A DNA stretch of 64,000 nt, taken from positions 29,291,702 to 29,355,701 of the forward strand of contig NC_092090.1 in assembly GCF_045679555.1 (NCBI RefSeq), in the 5' to 3' direction. The notes under the pieces were generated by a model, which was not told where the DNA came from, did not search any database, and saw only the letters and a list, made by a program, of their open reading frames with translations. Each line of letters begins with the position of its first letter. The first letter of the stretch is position 1. This DNA comes from Salvelinus alpinus. Its lineage: Eukaryota; Chordata; Actinopteri; Salmoniformes; Salmonidae. This document shows positions 1 through 11,900 of the stretch, piece after piece. The translations under genes were made by a program, and so were the position numbers.

Positions 1-1133
1 CAAACAATAGTACAGAAGTATAAACACCATGGGACCACGCAGCCGTCATACCGCTCAGGAAGGAGACGCATTCTGTCTCCTAGAGATGAACGTACTTTGG
101 TGCGAAAAGTGCAAATCAATCCCAGAACAACAGCAAAGGACCTTGTGAAGATGCTGGAGGAAACAGGTACAAAAGTATCTATTTCCACAGTAAAACGAGT
201 CCTATATCGACATAACCTGAAAGGCCGCTCAGCAAGGAAGAAGCCACTGCTCCAAAACCGCATAAAAAAGCCAGACTACGGTTTGCAACTGCACATGGGG
301 ACAAAGATCATACTTTTTGGAGAAATGTCCTCTGTTCTGATGAAACAAAAATAGAACTGTTTGGCCATAATGACCATCGTTATGTTTGGAGGATAAAGGA
401 GGAGGCTTGCAAGCTGAAGAACACCATCCTAAACGTGAATCACGGTTGTGGCAGCATCATGTTGTGTGGGTGCTTTGCTGCAGGAGGGACTGGTGCACTT
501 CACAAAATAGATGGCATCATGAGGAAAGAAAATTATGTGGATATATTGAAGCAACATCTCAAGACATCAGTCAGGAAGTTAAAGCTTGTTCACAAATGGG
601 TCTTCCAAATGGACAATGACCCCAAGCATACTTCCAAAGTTTTGGCAAAATGGCTTAAGGACAACAAAGTCAAGGTATTGGAGTGGCCATCACAAAGCCC
701 TGACCTCAATCCCATAGAAAATGTGTGTGCAGAACTGAAAAAGCATGTGCGAGCAAGGAGGCCTACAAACCTGACTCAGTTACACTAGCTCTGTCAGGAG
801 GAATGGGCCAAAATTCACCAAACTTATTGTGGGAAGCTTGTGGAAGGCTACCCGAAACGTTTGAAACAAGTTAAACAATTTAAAGGCAATGCTACCAAAT
901 ACTAATTGAGTGTATGTAAAATTCTGACCCACTGGGAATGTGATGAAAGAAATAAAAGCTGAAATTAATAATTCTCTCTACTATTATTCTGACATTTCAC
1001 ATTCTTAAAATAAAGTGGTGATCCTAACTGACCTAAGACAGGGAATGTTTACTAGGTTTAAATGTCAGGAATTGTGAAAAACTGAGTTTAAATGTATTTG
1101 GCTGAGGTGTATGTAAACTTCCGACTTCAACTG
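1..1133 (+). mobile_element. Tc1-like DNA transposon (family A), 5' end cut by window edge
   Basis: The right terminal inverted repeat ends at 1133, next to a TA target dinucleotide, and matches the ends of the full copy at 29008-30638. Transposase pieces read from about residue 'YKHHGTTQPSYRSGRR' through the HTH region (97-354) to the catalytic tail with 'QMDNDPKHTS' and 'PDLNPIEN' (435-788). The second aspartate and the glutamate of the DD34E triad are visible. The pieces lie in different frames, so the copy is inactive. The left end lies outside the window. Confidence 0.93.
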
Positions 1134-2460
1134 TATATATATATATATATAATGTAAGCTTGCCTTTACTATAAAAAGAAACGTCTAAGGAGTAAGATAT
1201 TTTTTTCTATGAGTGCATGCTTTCTCTGATATATCAGTGATGGGCCCTATTGAAAAAATATATACATACAATTTCATATAGTTTGTTATAAAAACATTTT
1301 AGAATGTCTAACCATAGAGAAATTCAATAGACTGCATGTTTAATTCTCGAACAAGTCATTCTCAGTAGGCTATTCCACGTTCATATGACTTTAAAACATG
1401 TATTTTTATTTTTACATTCTTAGATTTGATTTTAGGTTTATATCAGAATGATTGGATGAGAATCTTTTCAGATGTTCATTAGCCTGTTGGAGGGAGTTAT
1501 AAAACACACTATACAGAAGAAGCCAGTCAGGTAAGAGGAATACAGGACCCATTGATTTGTGGAATGATCACCAATGATATTTGCAATTGAAGTAGAGCAT
1601 GTTAAATGTGTTATTGTGTAATAACAATACAATAATACAATCAGCCTAACTTTTAATCATAATATATCATCATAATCATTAGCACAACCATGTAGATGTA
1701 GACCTATAATCACTATCATACCTATTCATCATACTACACATCTTACTTATAATGTTATAGATGTGGTAATTATATTTGTTTTTTTTGTTTTATTTATTTG
1801 TTTAGGTCTAAATATTTATATGTATTTTATTTGTTATTTTTTTCATTAATGTTAGGGTATTGGGCCTAATATTGCAGGCTATGGTAGGCAGTAGGCTAAT
1901 AAGCCATATTGAAAAAAGGCAATTCATCCACTCCTTATCAACATGTTATGAACTATTTATCTTAAAAGTATATGGAACATATGAATGAAAACAATTATAT
2001 AAAGCACATTGTATAAGGATGACAGTACTTTGGGCCTGATCCAAATATTTATTCTCAATGATCTATTGAACATGAACTCTTCCACAACTAATTTAAGGAC
2101 ACAAGCTTAATCACTTTGGGCCCACAATATTTTCAAAAATAAATTTACCATCAGTGTCTAATCTGTTTCCAGTGGTATTCCTTTTTACATGTTATTATTA
2201 GCAAACATCAACATTTCCTCTTTAAATACTTGTTACATAAATTAATTAACAGGACATTGTTACGCATTAGTTATTAAGTCATAAACCCTTTGGCAATCTT
2301 TCCTTTAGGCCTACTCATTGCAACAGATTTCGATAGCGTGCAAAGGTGTAGCCTATCCCAAGCGGGAGAACGTACAGCCCCGAAGTACTTTTAATCAAGA
2401 GACTCATCTTTGACAGTTTGTTAAATCTCACTCAACCTGTCAACAGTATAACGGTGGTGC
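1134..2460. other. AT-rich intergenic DNA, no gene seen
   Basis: The stretch opens with a short TA run at the transposon target. The rest is AT-rich, with no long ORF, no repeat family I recognise and no convincing exon. Confidence 0.6.
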
Positions 2461-2461
2461 A

Positions 2462-2467
2462 TATAAG
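2462..2467 (+). promoter_or_regulatory. TATA-like box upstream of the candidate gene
   Basis: A 'catataaggac' motif lies about 70 bp before the ATG at 2537. The spacing suits a short 5' UTR. In AT-rich DNA such a motif can easily occur by chance. Confidence 0.2.
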
Positions 2468-2536
2468 GACAATGGGAAGACGTGTGTGTCTTATTAACTT
2501 ATAGGACACAAATGTAGCCTACCTATCAAGTATGTC

Positions 2537-3567
2537 ATGGAGGATAAAACATTCGATTGTGATAAGAGACTATATTGTCTTGTCTGCTTGTGTAAGCTAT
2601 CCAAAGTGTTTGACTTCGGATCCCTGTTTGATCAATATCCCAATTGGAACTTACTCAAAGGTAAGTTATATGTATTAAGACCTAGAATAGAGTCTTCTAG
2701 ACCTCAGCATCTACAACACACCATTCTGAACGGAGTCTGTTTTGAAACAAGTCGTGATAAAAACTGGCAAATGCCATCGCGTGCGTGTACCTGTTAGCAC
2801 TCGAGTTAAAGATTGGCCAAGTTGCGTGAGAGCGTTTTGGCCAAGCCCTCGCCTCCCCCAGCCCTTGGTTAAGGATGCTGGGGTGTGGGGGTGGGGGAGT
2901 ATTCTGTCAGCACTGCAGGGGTGAAAGGGTGAATGAGTTCATTACCCTTACAGTCTCTCTTCTTTTAGGAAATGTACATCCTATTCCAGATAGCCCACTG
3001 ACAGTGAATATATATCGACTCTGCACAGCAATACGAGGGATTTCCAACATAGTTGGACCATGGACTGAAACATTCTCAGCGGTAATGAGCCTATCGACTG
3101 AAAAGGACCTATATAGATTGCATATAAGCACCATTGATATAGAACGCTTTATGGTTATGGACAACATGCACACAATCTGTTCTTCAGAATTAAATTATCT
3201 AATTTCAACAACGTATGTTGGATGCATATACGACTTTCCTGTTAACCAGCATCATATTAGGCTGGCTGTTAGCCAATATGCTTTGATTGATAAACAAAAC
3301 TTGTTGCTGAGAAATCTCACTCGACTAAATCCTAACTTACTATCCACGTGCGTAATTAGACATTTAACCAAATCTCCTATCAGTGCAGGATTTACGCGCA
3401 GACATGCGTTTTTATGCACGCATATCTCTATCATTGGGGCCACAATGACCTGTCCACATACAAATAAACACGCTGAAATGGTTTACCATTGGCTTGTAGG
3501 CATACGCCATAGAAAAGGCAAGGATGTTTTAATTAAGTTTTTATTGAAGACAATTATGGTTAATTAG
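2537..3567 (+). CDS. Candidate two-exon protein-coding gene of unknown function
   Basis: I do not recognise this protein. Exon 1 would run 2537-2660 from an ATG to a clean donor (AAAG then GTAAGT). Exon 2 would run 2969-3567 after a pyrimidine tract ending in TTTTAG. Exon 1 leaves one base and exon 2 supplies two, so the join is in frame and gives about 240 residues. Exon 2 alone holds a roughly 200-codon open stretch in unique, AT-leaning DNA, which is long for chance. I see no signal peptide, domain motif or low-complexity repeat. A shorter ORF also runs on the opposite strand (2907-3173). It could be a lineage-specific gene, a decayed gene, a non-coding RNA with a chance ORF, or an unknown repeat. 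Confidence 0.25.
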
Positions 3568-5020
3568 GATATATTTTAAGCATTCACTGATCTCTTTGTT
3601 GTTTTATTTTAGTTGTTTTCTATATCATAATTTTCAACAGGTAAATGGCTTTATATTAATTGTCTTTTGTCTACTTGACAATATGCCTCTGTATTTTGTC
3701 TTGCGGTATGCCTGTATTTCAACTTCCAAGACCTAATGTGTTAAACATTCGGTTCGGGGTTAACTGTAGGACTGTATTATTCACAATGAGTTAACTTTAT
3801 TGCTCAATTTAAATAATTAGCATAATTCAACTTGAAGATATCTCAAGACATTTAAGTGCACATTTCAGTGTACGAATGTGTGGCTATTAGACAGCGTCGC
3901 CGTTAGTTTCCTAAATAGTTAAACATTTGGATGATCATTCCTGGAATCCTGGATTACAACTAGTAGGCAACCCAAAATGTGCAGACTTTGAGGAAAGTGA
4001 AGTGTCACTCCAAAGCCAAGATAAAAGACGCCAACGTGTAATTGAAATTGTGAAAAACAATAGACTAATTTGCCACTGCTTGAGGCATATGAACACTATA
4101 ATAATATAGAGAGACGCTCTTAATCGCTTTTTTCCCCCCGAGATAGGCCTACACACCGTATTATTGCCATGGTCAATATGATGGATAATGCCAGTCGCTG
4201 GGCTTTCGCCCACCCGCCGCCCGCCTGTGCGCCTCAGCGCTACCTCCCTGCTCCTGCAGTTCGCGTGAGAAAGCGGAGCTCCCGCACGGAGGGGTGGGCT
4301 TGGTCTTCGGGACAATCCTAAATCTGCTTGGTCAGTCACGCGAAGGCAGCAGCCCCTGGAAAGACACAAGGGTCTTAAACGCTGCAGAACAAAGAGCGCA
4401 GGACGTGAGACTTTTTCTTGGTCACGGAGGTGCACATATTCGCGCGCTATAGCTTCTGTAAATGCGAGGATCTTGGGCTTTGGAGTCATGCGATCTACCA
4501 CTCAGGCTTCACGCAGGCATGTAACTGGCTGGCTGAAGTCAACTGCCTAAATCCACCAAATACCAATTGACTTGCATAGTCACGGTAATGTCAACCATGG
4601 CAGGTACCTTCGCGTATGAACTTGGAAACCATTTTATGACATTTCGAAGAGCTGCTTAAAAACAAAGTAAAGTTCTCCAAATGAGATTGTTCACTGGTAC
4701 AGCATGACACAGTCCAAGGCTGATTTATTAAGCATAAACATAAAGTATATAATCACACTAAGCATTACGCACAGCGTTGTGAGAGGAGAGGGAGACGATA
4801 GCGTGAGAGGCCATGGGACGGACATTCCATACAGGTCCAGCATTTAACGTAAACATCAGGATCACACTCGTTTGAAATAGGCTTCTGTTCATATGGCTAT
4901 GGTCTAACACGCCACTCCCTGCTCAGCATTAGTGACTTGCTCAATGACCTCCAACAGTTTGTATGACCTCTCGTTGCAACGCAGGTTCGGTTATCTAACA
5001 ATCACAGTTGCAAATACATG
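3568..5020. other. Intergenic DNA with a CpG-rich patch
   Basis: Most of the stretch is AT-rich. About 4150-4540 is much richer in GC and CpG, for example around 'cccacccgccgcccgcctg', and carries a 188-codon minus-strand ORF (3935-4501) that I do not recognise. The patch could be a promoter CpG island; the ORF is probably a by-product of base composition. No other gene is seen. Confidence 0.4.
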
Positions 5021-5365
5021 GAATTAAATTCAAATATATTTTTTTGGGTCACATACACATATTTATGTTATTGCGGTTGTAGCGAGATGCTTGTGTTCCT
5101 AGCTCCAACAGTGCAGTAGTATCTAACAATTCACAACAATACACATAAATCTAAAAGTAAAATAATGGAATTAAGAAATATATAAATATTCGATCAAGCA
5201 ATGTCGGAGTGGCATTGACTAAAATACAGTAGAATATAATACAGTATATCCTGTACATATGAGATGAGTAAAGCAGTATGTAAACATTATTTAAACATTA
5301 TTAAAGTGACTAGTGTTCTATTATTAAAGTGGCCAGTGATTCCAAGTCTATAGGGCAGCCATTGA
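5021..5365 (-). mobile_element. LINE 3' end fragment (L2/RSg-1-like)
   Basis: It aligns by eye with the 3' tail of the LINE at 44920-48290. Shared landmarks in order are 'gggtcacatacaca', 'gatgcttgtgtt', 'gcagtagtatctaac', 'atatgagatgagtaa' and 'attaaagtggccagtgat'. Only the 3' non-coding end is present, as is typical of 5'-truncated LINE insertions. Confidence 0.75.
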
Positions 5366-6095
5366 GGACAATAACGTGACAAATATCAATAGGAAATGTT
5401 CAAGTAGTCTGTTATTTAGTCACGTTAGGGTCACACACATACATCCATGATGTCCATTTACAGAGCTCACATCATAACCAAAACACTGTTTAGCCCACAG
5501 CAAATTGAAATTCCCTTGAAGAATCTCCCTTTCTGAGTAATGACTGTAAAGGCAGCTGAAGTCTTCAGTCCTTTGGCACGCAACAACCAAACACCTGTCA
5601 CACACCTTCAAACCAGGTATGTGTGTGTGTGAGTGTGAGGGAATTTTTCGTGAGTGGGTTTGCATCTGTGTGAGGGCGTGTTGTTGTGTGTGCATGAGGG
5701 CAGGAGTTTGTTATTGAGGAGGTCAACTAACCCCTGTACATAGACTGGTAGTTAGAGCAATTAACCACTCAGGTGACAGGTCAGATTGGTGCACTCATCT
5801 CTGTCTTTTATTCTAGTCTGACAGAACAGACAGAACAGTCTGTGCTACCAGAGGATTGGAAGTGTCTTCTTTGAACTCTCAGGAAAATAAAACATGCATG
5901 AACAGAGTCAGGAGAGAGCGACAATATCACCATTGTTCATACACGCAATGCCAAAGCACACAACACTTATTTATTAACATGTTATTACTGTTTATACTAT
6001 GTTATTACTGTGTTTTATTACCATGTTATTACTGTGTTATTACCACTTGTTATTACCAATTCTATTGAGTAATGTTAACCATTAGGGCAGTACTT
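5366..6095. other. Intergenic DNA, no gene seen
   Basis: This holds a GT-rich patch near 5615-5690 and a run of TTATTAC-like short repeats near 5980-6060. Short ORFs here show no features of real genes. Confidence 0.5.
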
Positions 6096-6845
6096 CAAAT
6101 TTATTTATAAAGCCCTTCTTACATCAGCTGATATCTCAAAGTGCTGTACAGAAACCCAGCCTAAAACCCCAAACAGCAAGCAATGCAGGTGTAGAAGCAC
6201 GGTGGCTAGGAAAAACTCCCTAGAAAGGCCAGAACCTAGGAAGAAACCTAGAGAGGAACCAGGCTATGAGGGGTGGCCAGTCCTCTTCTGGCTGTGCCGG
6301 GTGGAGATTATAACAGAACATGGCCAAGATGTTCAAATGTTCATAGATGACCAGCAGGGTCAAATAATAATCATCACAGTGGTTGTCGTGGGTGCAACGG
6401 GTCAGCACCTCGGGAGCAAATGTCAGTTGGCTTTTCATACCCGATCATTCAGAGTATCTCTACCGCTCCTGCTGTCTCTAGAGAGTTGAAAACAGCAGGT
6501 CTGGGACAGGTAGCACGTCCGGTGAACAGGTCAGGGTTCCATAGCCGCAGGCAGAACAGTTGAAACTGGAGCAGCAGCACGGCTAGGTGGACTGGGGACA
6601 GTAAGGAGTCATCAGGCCAGGTAGTCCTGAGGCATGGTCCTAGGGCTCAGGTCCTCCGAGAGAGAGAAAGAAAGAATTAGAGAGAGCATACTTAAATTCA
6701 CACAGGACACCGGATAAGACAGGAGAAATACTCCAGATATAACAAACTGACCCTAGCCCCCCGACACATAAACTACTGCACCATAAATACTGGAGGCTGA
6801 GACAGGAGGGGTCGGGAGACACTGTGGCCCCGTCCGACGACGCCC
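6096..6845. repeat. Abundant salmonid interspersed repeat
   Basis: I recognise this block from many salmonid loci, with landmarks 'tcaaagtgctgtacagaaac', 'ggctaggaaaaactccctag', 'aggaaccaggctatgagg' and 'ctgtgccgggtggagatt'. It has no coding capacity of its own. I am not sure of its class; the left end resembles a LINE-type 3' tail. Confidence 0.75.
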
Positions 6846-7029
6846 GTACTTGTTACCCTGAAAAAGCTAACGACATCTCCTACTATGCAGATGTTTTAGG
6901 TTTTAGGGACGATCATCTGGGTTTGCCTCCGTCTTTCCTTTTGACTTGAAGATAGCCCAAACCCTAAGAAGGAAGAATGTGTAGTCTTTTTAAGTGCAGG
7001 GAGTGATGCATTGATCAGTGTGAAATCAG

Positions 7030-7168
7030 CCGTGTGGCTAAGTTGGTAGAGCATGGCACTTGCAACGCAAGAGTTGTGGGTTCAATTCCCCTGGGGACCA
7101 ATGCAAAAAAATAAAAAACAAGTACAAAAAATGTATGCACTTACTACTGTAAGTCACTCTCGTTAAAC
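7030..7168 (+). mobile_element. tRNA-derived SINE
   Basis: The head has an A-box-like 'tggctaagttggtagagca' and a B-box-like 'gggttcaattcc', the internal RNA polymerase III promoter of a tRNA-derived SINE. A short A-rich linker follows, then a diverged tail 'ctgtaagtcactctcgttaa', which matches the 'gtaagtcgctctggataag' module common in salmonid SINEs. It is not a tRNA gene, because the acceptor stem cannot close. Confidence 0.8.
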
Positions 7169-7889
7169 TAGGACAACCATCTCAGTAACAGGTGCAATAA
7201 GTAGAAATACTAACAGATTGGATTAGTTCATGAAAATGTATGTTATTAATCAACACAGTAGCATAAGATTAATCAACCAATAAATGTGCATGCCAAAACA
7301 CAGACATTGAAACAAACAATTCTGAAAAATCAACCTGCAATACAGCATGCTGGGAAATATGATAATGATGGGTGTGGTTTTGAGTGTTTTACTCCTCACA
7401 GATAGAAATGACATAATCACACTTAACTCTGTTTATTCATACCAACACAGGGTTCTTTTACACCACTGAGTGTTGAATGTAACTCCTGAATCCACTCGAA
7501 ATGTTACACTGAAAAATCAACACTAGGTAAAACTGGCCAATTTGCTGTGTACCATACTATACATTGCTGGTTCACTCATACTCCCTTCTATTCTCCTACT
7601 TTCTGCTCAATAAATTCACAGAAAATACTCATTTGAAAACCAGAAATCATGGCAAAGATATCAACTATGTCAGTACTGTATATGTAAAATGATTAAGGGA
7701 ATACCAGATACAGTACATGCATAAATATTCCCATATACAGTTAAAACTATTCTCACAGCTATCTTTTAAAACTTAGCTGATTACTCAAACTCCTGATGTT
7801 AAAGTTTAAACTCTGAGGTAAACATTATTGCTCAGGCACAATTTAAAATAAAGATAGAAAAAATACAATAAAATAGCTTCTACAGATTC
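7169..7889. other. Intergenic DNA, no gene seen
   Basis: AT-rich sequence without long ORFs or recognised elements. Confidence 0.5.
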
Positions 7890-8112
7890 AGAAGGGTTCT
7901 ATGTAGAACACTTCTTGCTTTCCAAAGAATCACCAAAGAACCCTTTCTTCCAAAATCGGCTCTTAGGATGAAAACTGTTCTAGGTTGAACTCTTTGCCTA
8001 ACAAAGAACTCTTCTCTTCCAAAAAGGGTTCATTCTTCAGATAAAAAGGGTTCTTGGTAGAACCCTATCCATCTACAAATAACCCCTTTGGAACTTTTTT
8101 TCTAAGAATTTA
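7890..8112. mobile_element. Diverged palindromic MITE (gggttct/agaaccc type)
   Basis: This contains alternating 'gggttct' and 'agaaccct' motifs in inverted arrangement and ends in 'tttctaagaatt'. It is a worn copy of the family seen more clearly at 37119-37330. Confidence 0.65.
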
Positions 8113-8129
8113 GGTCATGACACTACTCA

Positions 8130-8960
8130 TGAATGTGTGACTGTGACCTCATACAAACCCCCTCTGGCTTGAGTAAGTCAACACGCAATCACTTACACTA
8201 TACACAAACTGTAATTGAGCAACATTCTGTCTCGCTCGCTCCCGCGACCGGCTCGAAGTGCACACACAGGAATGCTGGGGTTCGGAACAGGGAGAGGAGG
8301 GGTCCGGTCCCCATATTGTATCACCTTCCCCTCACTGATTGGTGTGAACACCACATTAGTAACTGAGCGAACAGTCCCGGTCTCTCTTTGTCCATAAGCA
8401 AGCCAAAGTTAAAAATACTCACCGGGAAAAACAATAGTTGCGTGCGGAAATATCTCGGTCATCCATCTTTCTGTCACGCACGAAGCTGCCATGCGCCTTT
8501 TTTACGCTGAGTCAAACTGGGAGCGAAAAAATAAGAGGACATATCATAAAGAAATGAAAATATGAAACGCGTGTACAAAGACAAACATACAACCACATAA
8601 TGAAAGAAGATATGGATATGCTTGACACGCAAAACGAGCCATGCGTGAAACAAATTAACCTCGTCTGCCCCGCTCCAATTCTCTCAGCGGGCTTCGCAGG
8701 CTACAGAGCGGGTTGACAGCACATTTACGGGTTAATCATTGTGCCACAGACCCGGCATTGCGTGCAGACTGTGTTTGCTCTGGCTGTGCCAAGGGTCGCG
8801 AGGTTGTGTACAGAGAGAGCAGGGGAGGCATCAGCCAACCTCGCGGGTCACCCCTTTTATCAAAACAGTCACCGACCGTTTTTTGGGAAGCACGCTACTG
8901 TTGTGTAAATAGAAAAGTTTGCAGAGATTGGCCAGACTCAAATGTGGATTTCTTCTATAG
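8130..8960. promoter_or_regulatory. CpG-rich stretch, possible promoter region
   Basis: CpG dinucleotides are much denser than in the flanks, for example 'ctcgctcgctcccgcgaccg' and around 8460-8510 and 8640-8720. Together with the candidate minus-strand first exon at 8423-8492, this looks like a promoter CpG island of a gene transcribed leftward. No transcript evidence is available from sequence alone. Confidence 0.35.
8423..8492 (-). CDS. Candidate first coding exon of a leftward gene
   Basis: On the minus strand an ATG at 8492 opens a frame of 23 codons plus one base, ending at a strong donor (CCCG then GTGAGT). A second ATG at 8466, in another frame and with a better Kozak context (aagATGg), gives 'MDDRDISARNYCFS' plus two bases before the same donor. 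The CpG-rich setting supports a first exon. I cannot identify the gene or find the next exon to the left, so this stays tentative. Confidence 0.25.
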
Positions 8961-11900
8961 AAACTAGTGCATCACAATGCATATTTCAATCCGTGTTTGG
9001 CCATAAAACAAACTGACATTAAAAATTGACCAGAACATCGTAAGATATTGAAGTAGGCCTACAGAAAGATCTCCCTACATTCTTCAATTGTGTTTCATTG
9101 TGTTTTTTGTATAAATAGCAAAAAAAAGGGATATTTCTAATAAACAAATAGATTAACTAATGTTAGAAGCACAAATGCTCAATATGCCTAATATTTGTAG
9201 TATTAGGCCTACACTTTAAGTGTTAATATTTGTCAAGGTCTCTGACATGTGCAGATTTACTCTCACAAAAAAATGCATTCTTGCTTTGCCAAAAGAGTGA
9301 TACTACAGAGACAGGATGGTCAAAACAAGCTGTTGTCTGAGTTGTTTCATCTTGTGTGCATTCTGTTAGTCTGTGGGACGGTGTGTGGAAGAGAGAGTGT
9401 TGTGTTGTGGCCAGGCATCTATCTGCACCATGCAGTGTTTTTCTTGGACAGCACAGAAGACTTATCCCCAGGGCCCTGTTGAGTAATGGACTGAACCCGG
9501 TTCAAGCACAACAATACCTTTCACCCTACTGAGACAGGATGTCTGACACCACTGGCTACTGAATGGGTGGATGTGTGCGAGCAGCCTACACACTCATACA
9601 CGTGTGTTATCACTGCAATGACTGTTGGGTGACTCGCAATGTTGTTGTAGATTAATCTCTGCACCCACAACCAAATAAGTCACGAGAGACTAGGTCTAGC
9701 TCTACTTGTCAAAGGGATCAATCAGTAATGATGTGTGCTATGGAACATTTCCTATAGCAAGAGGCAGCGGTATCAAAGTGACGAAGTCCATCATTAAGGC
9801 CATCATCACGCAGTCAGTCTTCTGAGTCATTGCATGTGGTTTAATAGTATTGTGTATTGTGTCAGAACCCCTGACATCCGTTATACTGTGGCTGGGGCTG
9901 CAGCTTTCCTCTATGGGTCCCCCAACACCAGCTCTGAGGATGTGACCACAGGGTGAGCAGCTATAGATTGCAGTAACGTTAGATATAGGAGGAGTCCTGA
10001 CAATAGTCCTGACTGTTATCATCAGTAATATGAGTTTATTGTTTTACTGATTCTTTTCTAACTTCACACAAACGTTTTGTGATAGTTTTTCACTGCTTTC
10101 CGGTTACCGCTTGTAAAATTCAACACTCATTTTGCCCCTCACTCACACCTCTCGGTTTCATATGTTTCTGATCCAAAGTTTTCTCATAACCGCTGTGGTT
10201 TGTGGTCCTTCGCTCGACTTACTCCGTATAACTTGTTGTGAACAAACAAGGTATAACAGCACGCAATATGTTTATAGGTTCAGCTTTAGCATTCATTGAA
10301 CTTAAATTCCATTTAAATTTACCATTGTAACCCATGTAAATGTGACACACACACATCATGACATCACATCTTCTTTTCCACATTTAGCCTTTGTAGGAGG
10401 CGCAATGTGGGAGATCTGTGTGTGAGGATGTAAGAGGGAAATTAACTGAAAAGGTAAATATCTTCTTTGCGTGAGGAGGCCTGGTCTCTCAGGTACTACC
10501 CACCATATGTAGTGCTGAAAGTCATTGTGTGCTAAGGCTTTATCTTTTAATCAGTTGTGTTCACCATCAGTTAATTGTTTGTGCATGCCAAGACTCAGAC
10601 ACATTGGATTCATTACACGCAGAGGGAAAATAGAAGCTTGATGACCTGATAGGTGCTAATGCTGTGTGTGATTACTACAAAGCTACACACGTCTGGACAA
10701 TCATGTGGTTTACTTGGGAAGGGTTTCTGTGACAATATTCCTGATCTCAACTGATCACGTGCATGTTGGGTCGGCACTTTCTTTTTTTCTTTCTGTGTAT
10801 GCTCAGATTATTATAATTTTTTTGCATAATTGTGTGAGAGAAAAAATGATTGGGAGAGAGACAAAGAGAGAGATAAAGACAGAGAGAGATTGTGAGAGAG
10901 AGTGATGTTGACTGCAGTGCAGTCGCTGTCCTGCCTGTGCTGTGTGAAGGAGAAGCTATAATCCGGTGGCCTGTGAGCCTCTACTGCCCCACACAGCAGG
11001 AGATTAAAGATGCTGGCTGTGATAAGGAACCACTAAGGAGACACAGCACCGCAGATCACGACCTCTGGGGGTACCATGCCACAAGGCCAATGGTACACAT
11101 GGCGATGGAGCAATATCCTGCCTTTACTGAGTGTTTGTGTGTGTGTGTGTGTTTATGTATGGTAGCTGATGTATGTATGTGTATGCGTGTGAGAGGGAGG
11201 GAGTGACAGTCAGGAAGTGAGAAACAGATAGACTCCCTGCTTTGGTGTGCTTGTGTATGCCCATGGGTGTTACCTGTCCTGAATAAACAACTGTCCCCGC
11301 AGGGCCCTGGTGTTCCCCATCCACCCACCCCACCTCAGCTCTCTGACTCAGGGGCTACAAGGCAAGCATCCCAAACAGAAAAACAACCTCCACCTCCTCC
11401 TCCTCCAGTAGCTTATACAGTAACATATACAGGGAGGCAACGTTATGTTTGTCTGTCTAACTAACTGCTTGGCACCATCCCCTCACTTTACCCCCTGCAG
11501 GCCTCCTGCTCCTGAGAGGAGATGAATACACTCAGTCAAACCAGTGTTCTCTGTCCTGGCCCTGTATCAACCCGCTGAAGAATGGCAGCAAATCAGTAGT
11601 TTGATTATGTAAAGTAAAAGTAAGTATTGTTGTTATGTTTAGTTAGTTAACGACTGACTGAGGGATGGGCCGTATGGAGGAACATGATAGGTGCAGGGCA
11701 GAGCGTACCCCTTTATAATGGTTACAGGGCAGAGTAAACCCCCTTTAAATACACTGTAGTATAGATATGTGATTAGGTATCTATTGTGATGGAGTAGAAA
11801 GCCCCTGGACTCTCAGTTCTCAGATGTTGCCTTCCAGTGTCCCATCAAACTGGGCTACAAATCAATCTGCCAACAGCCCTATTACTTTGTCTGTCAGGTG

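Noticed and set aside
3935-4501. 188-codon minus-strand ORF
   Set aside because: It runs across a GC-rich patch and AT-rich DNA with no change in character, no splice sites and no domain. Probably composition.
7030-7110. A tRNA gene
   Set aside because: A and B boxes are present, but the arms do not fold into a full cloverleaf and a SINE tail follows. It is a tRNA-derived SINE.
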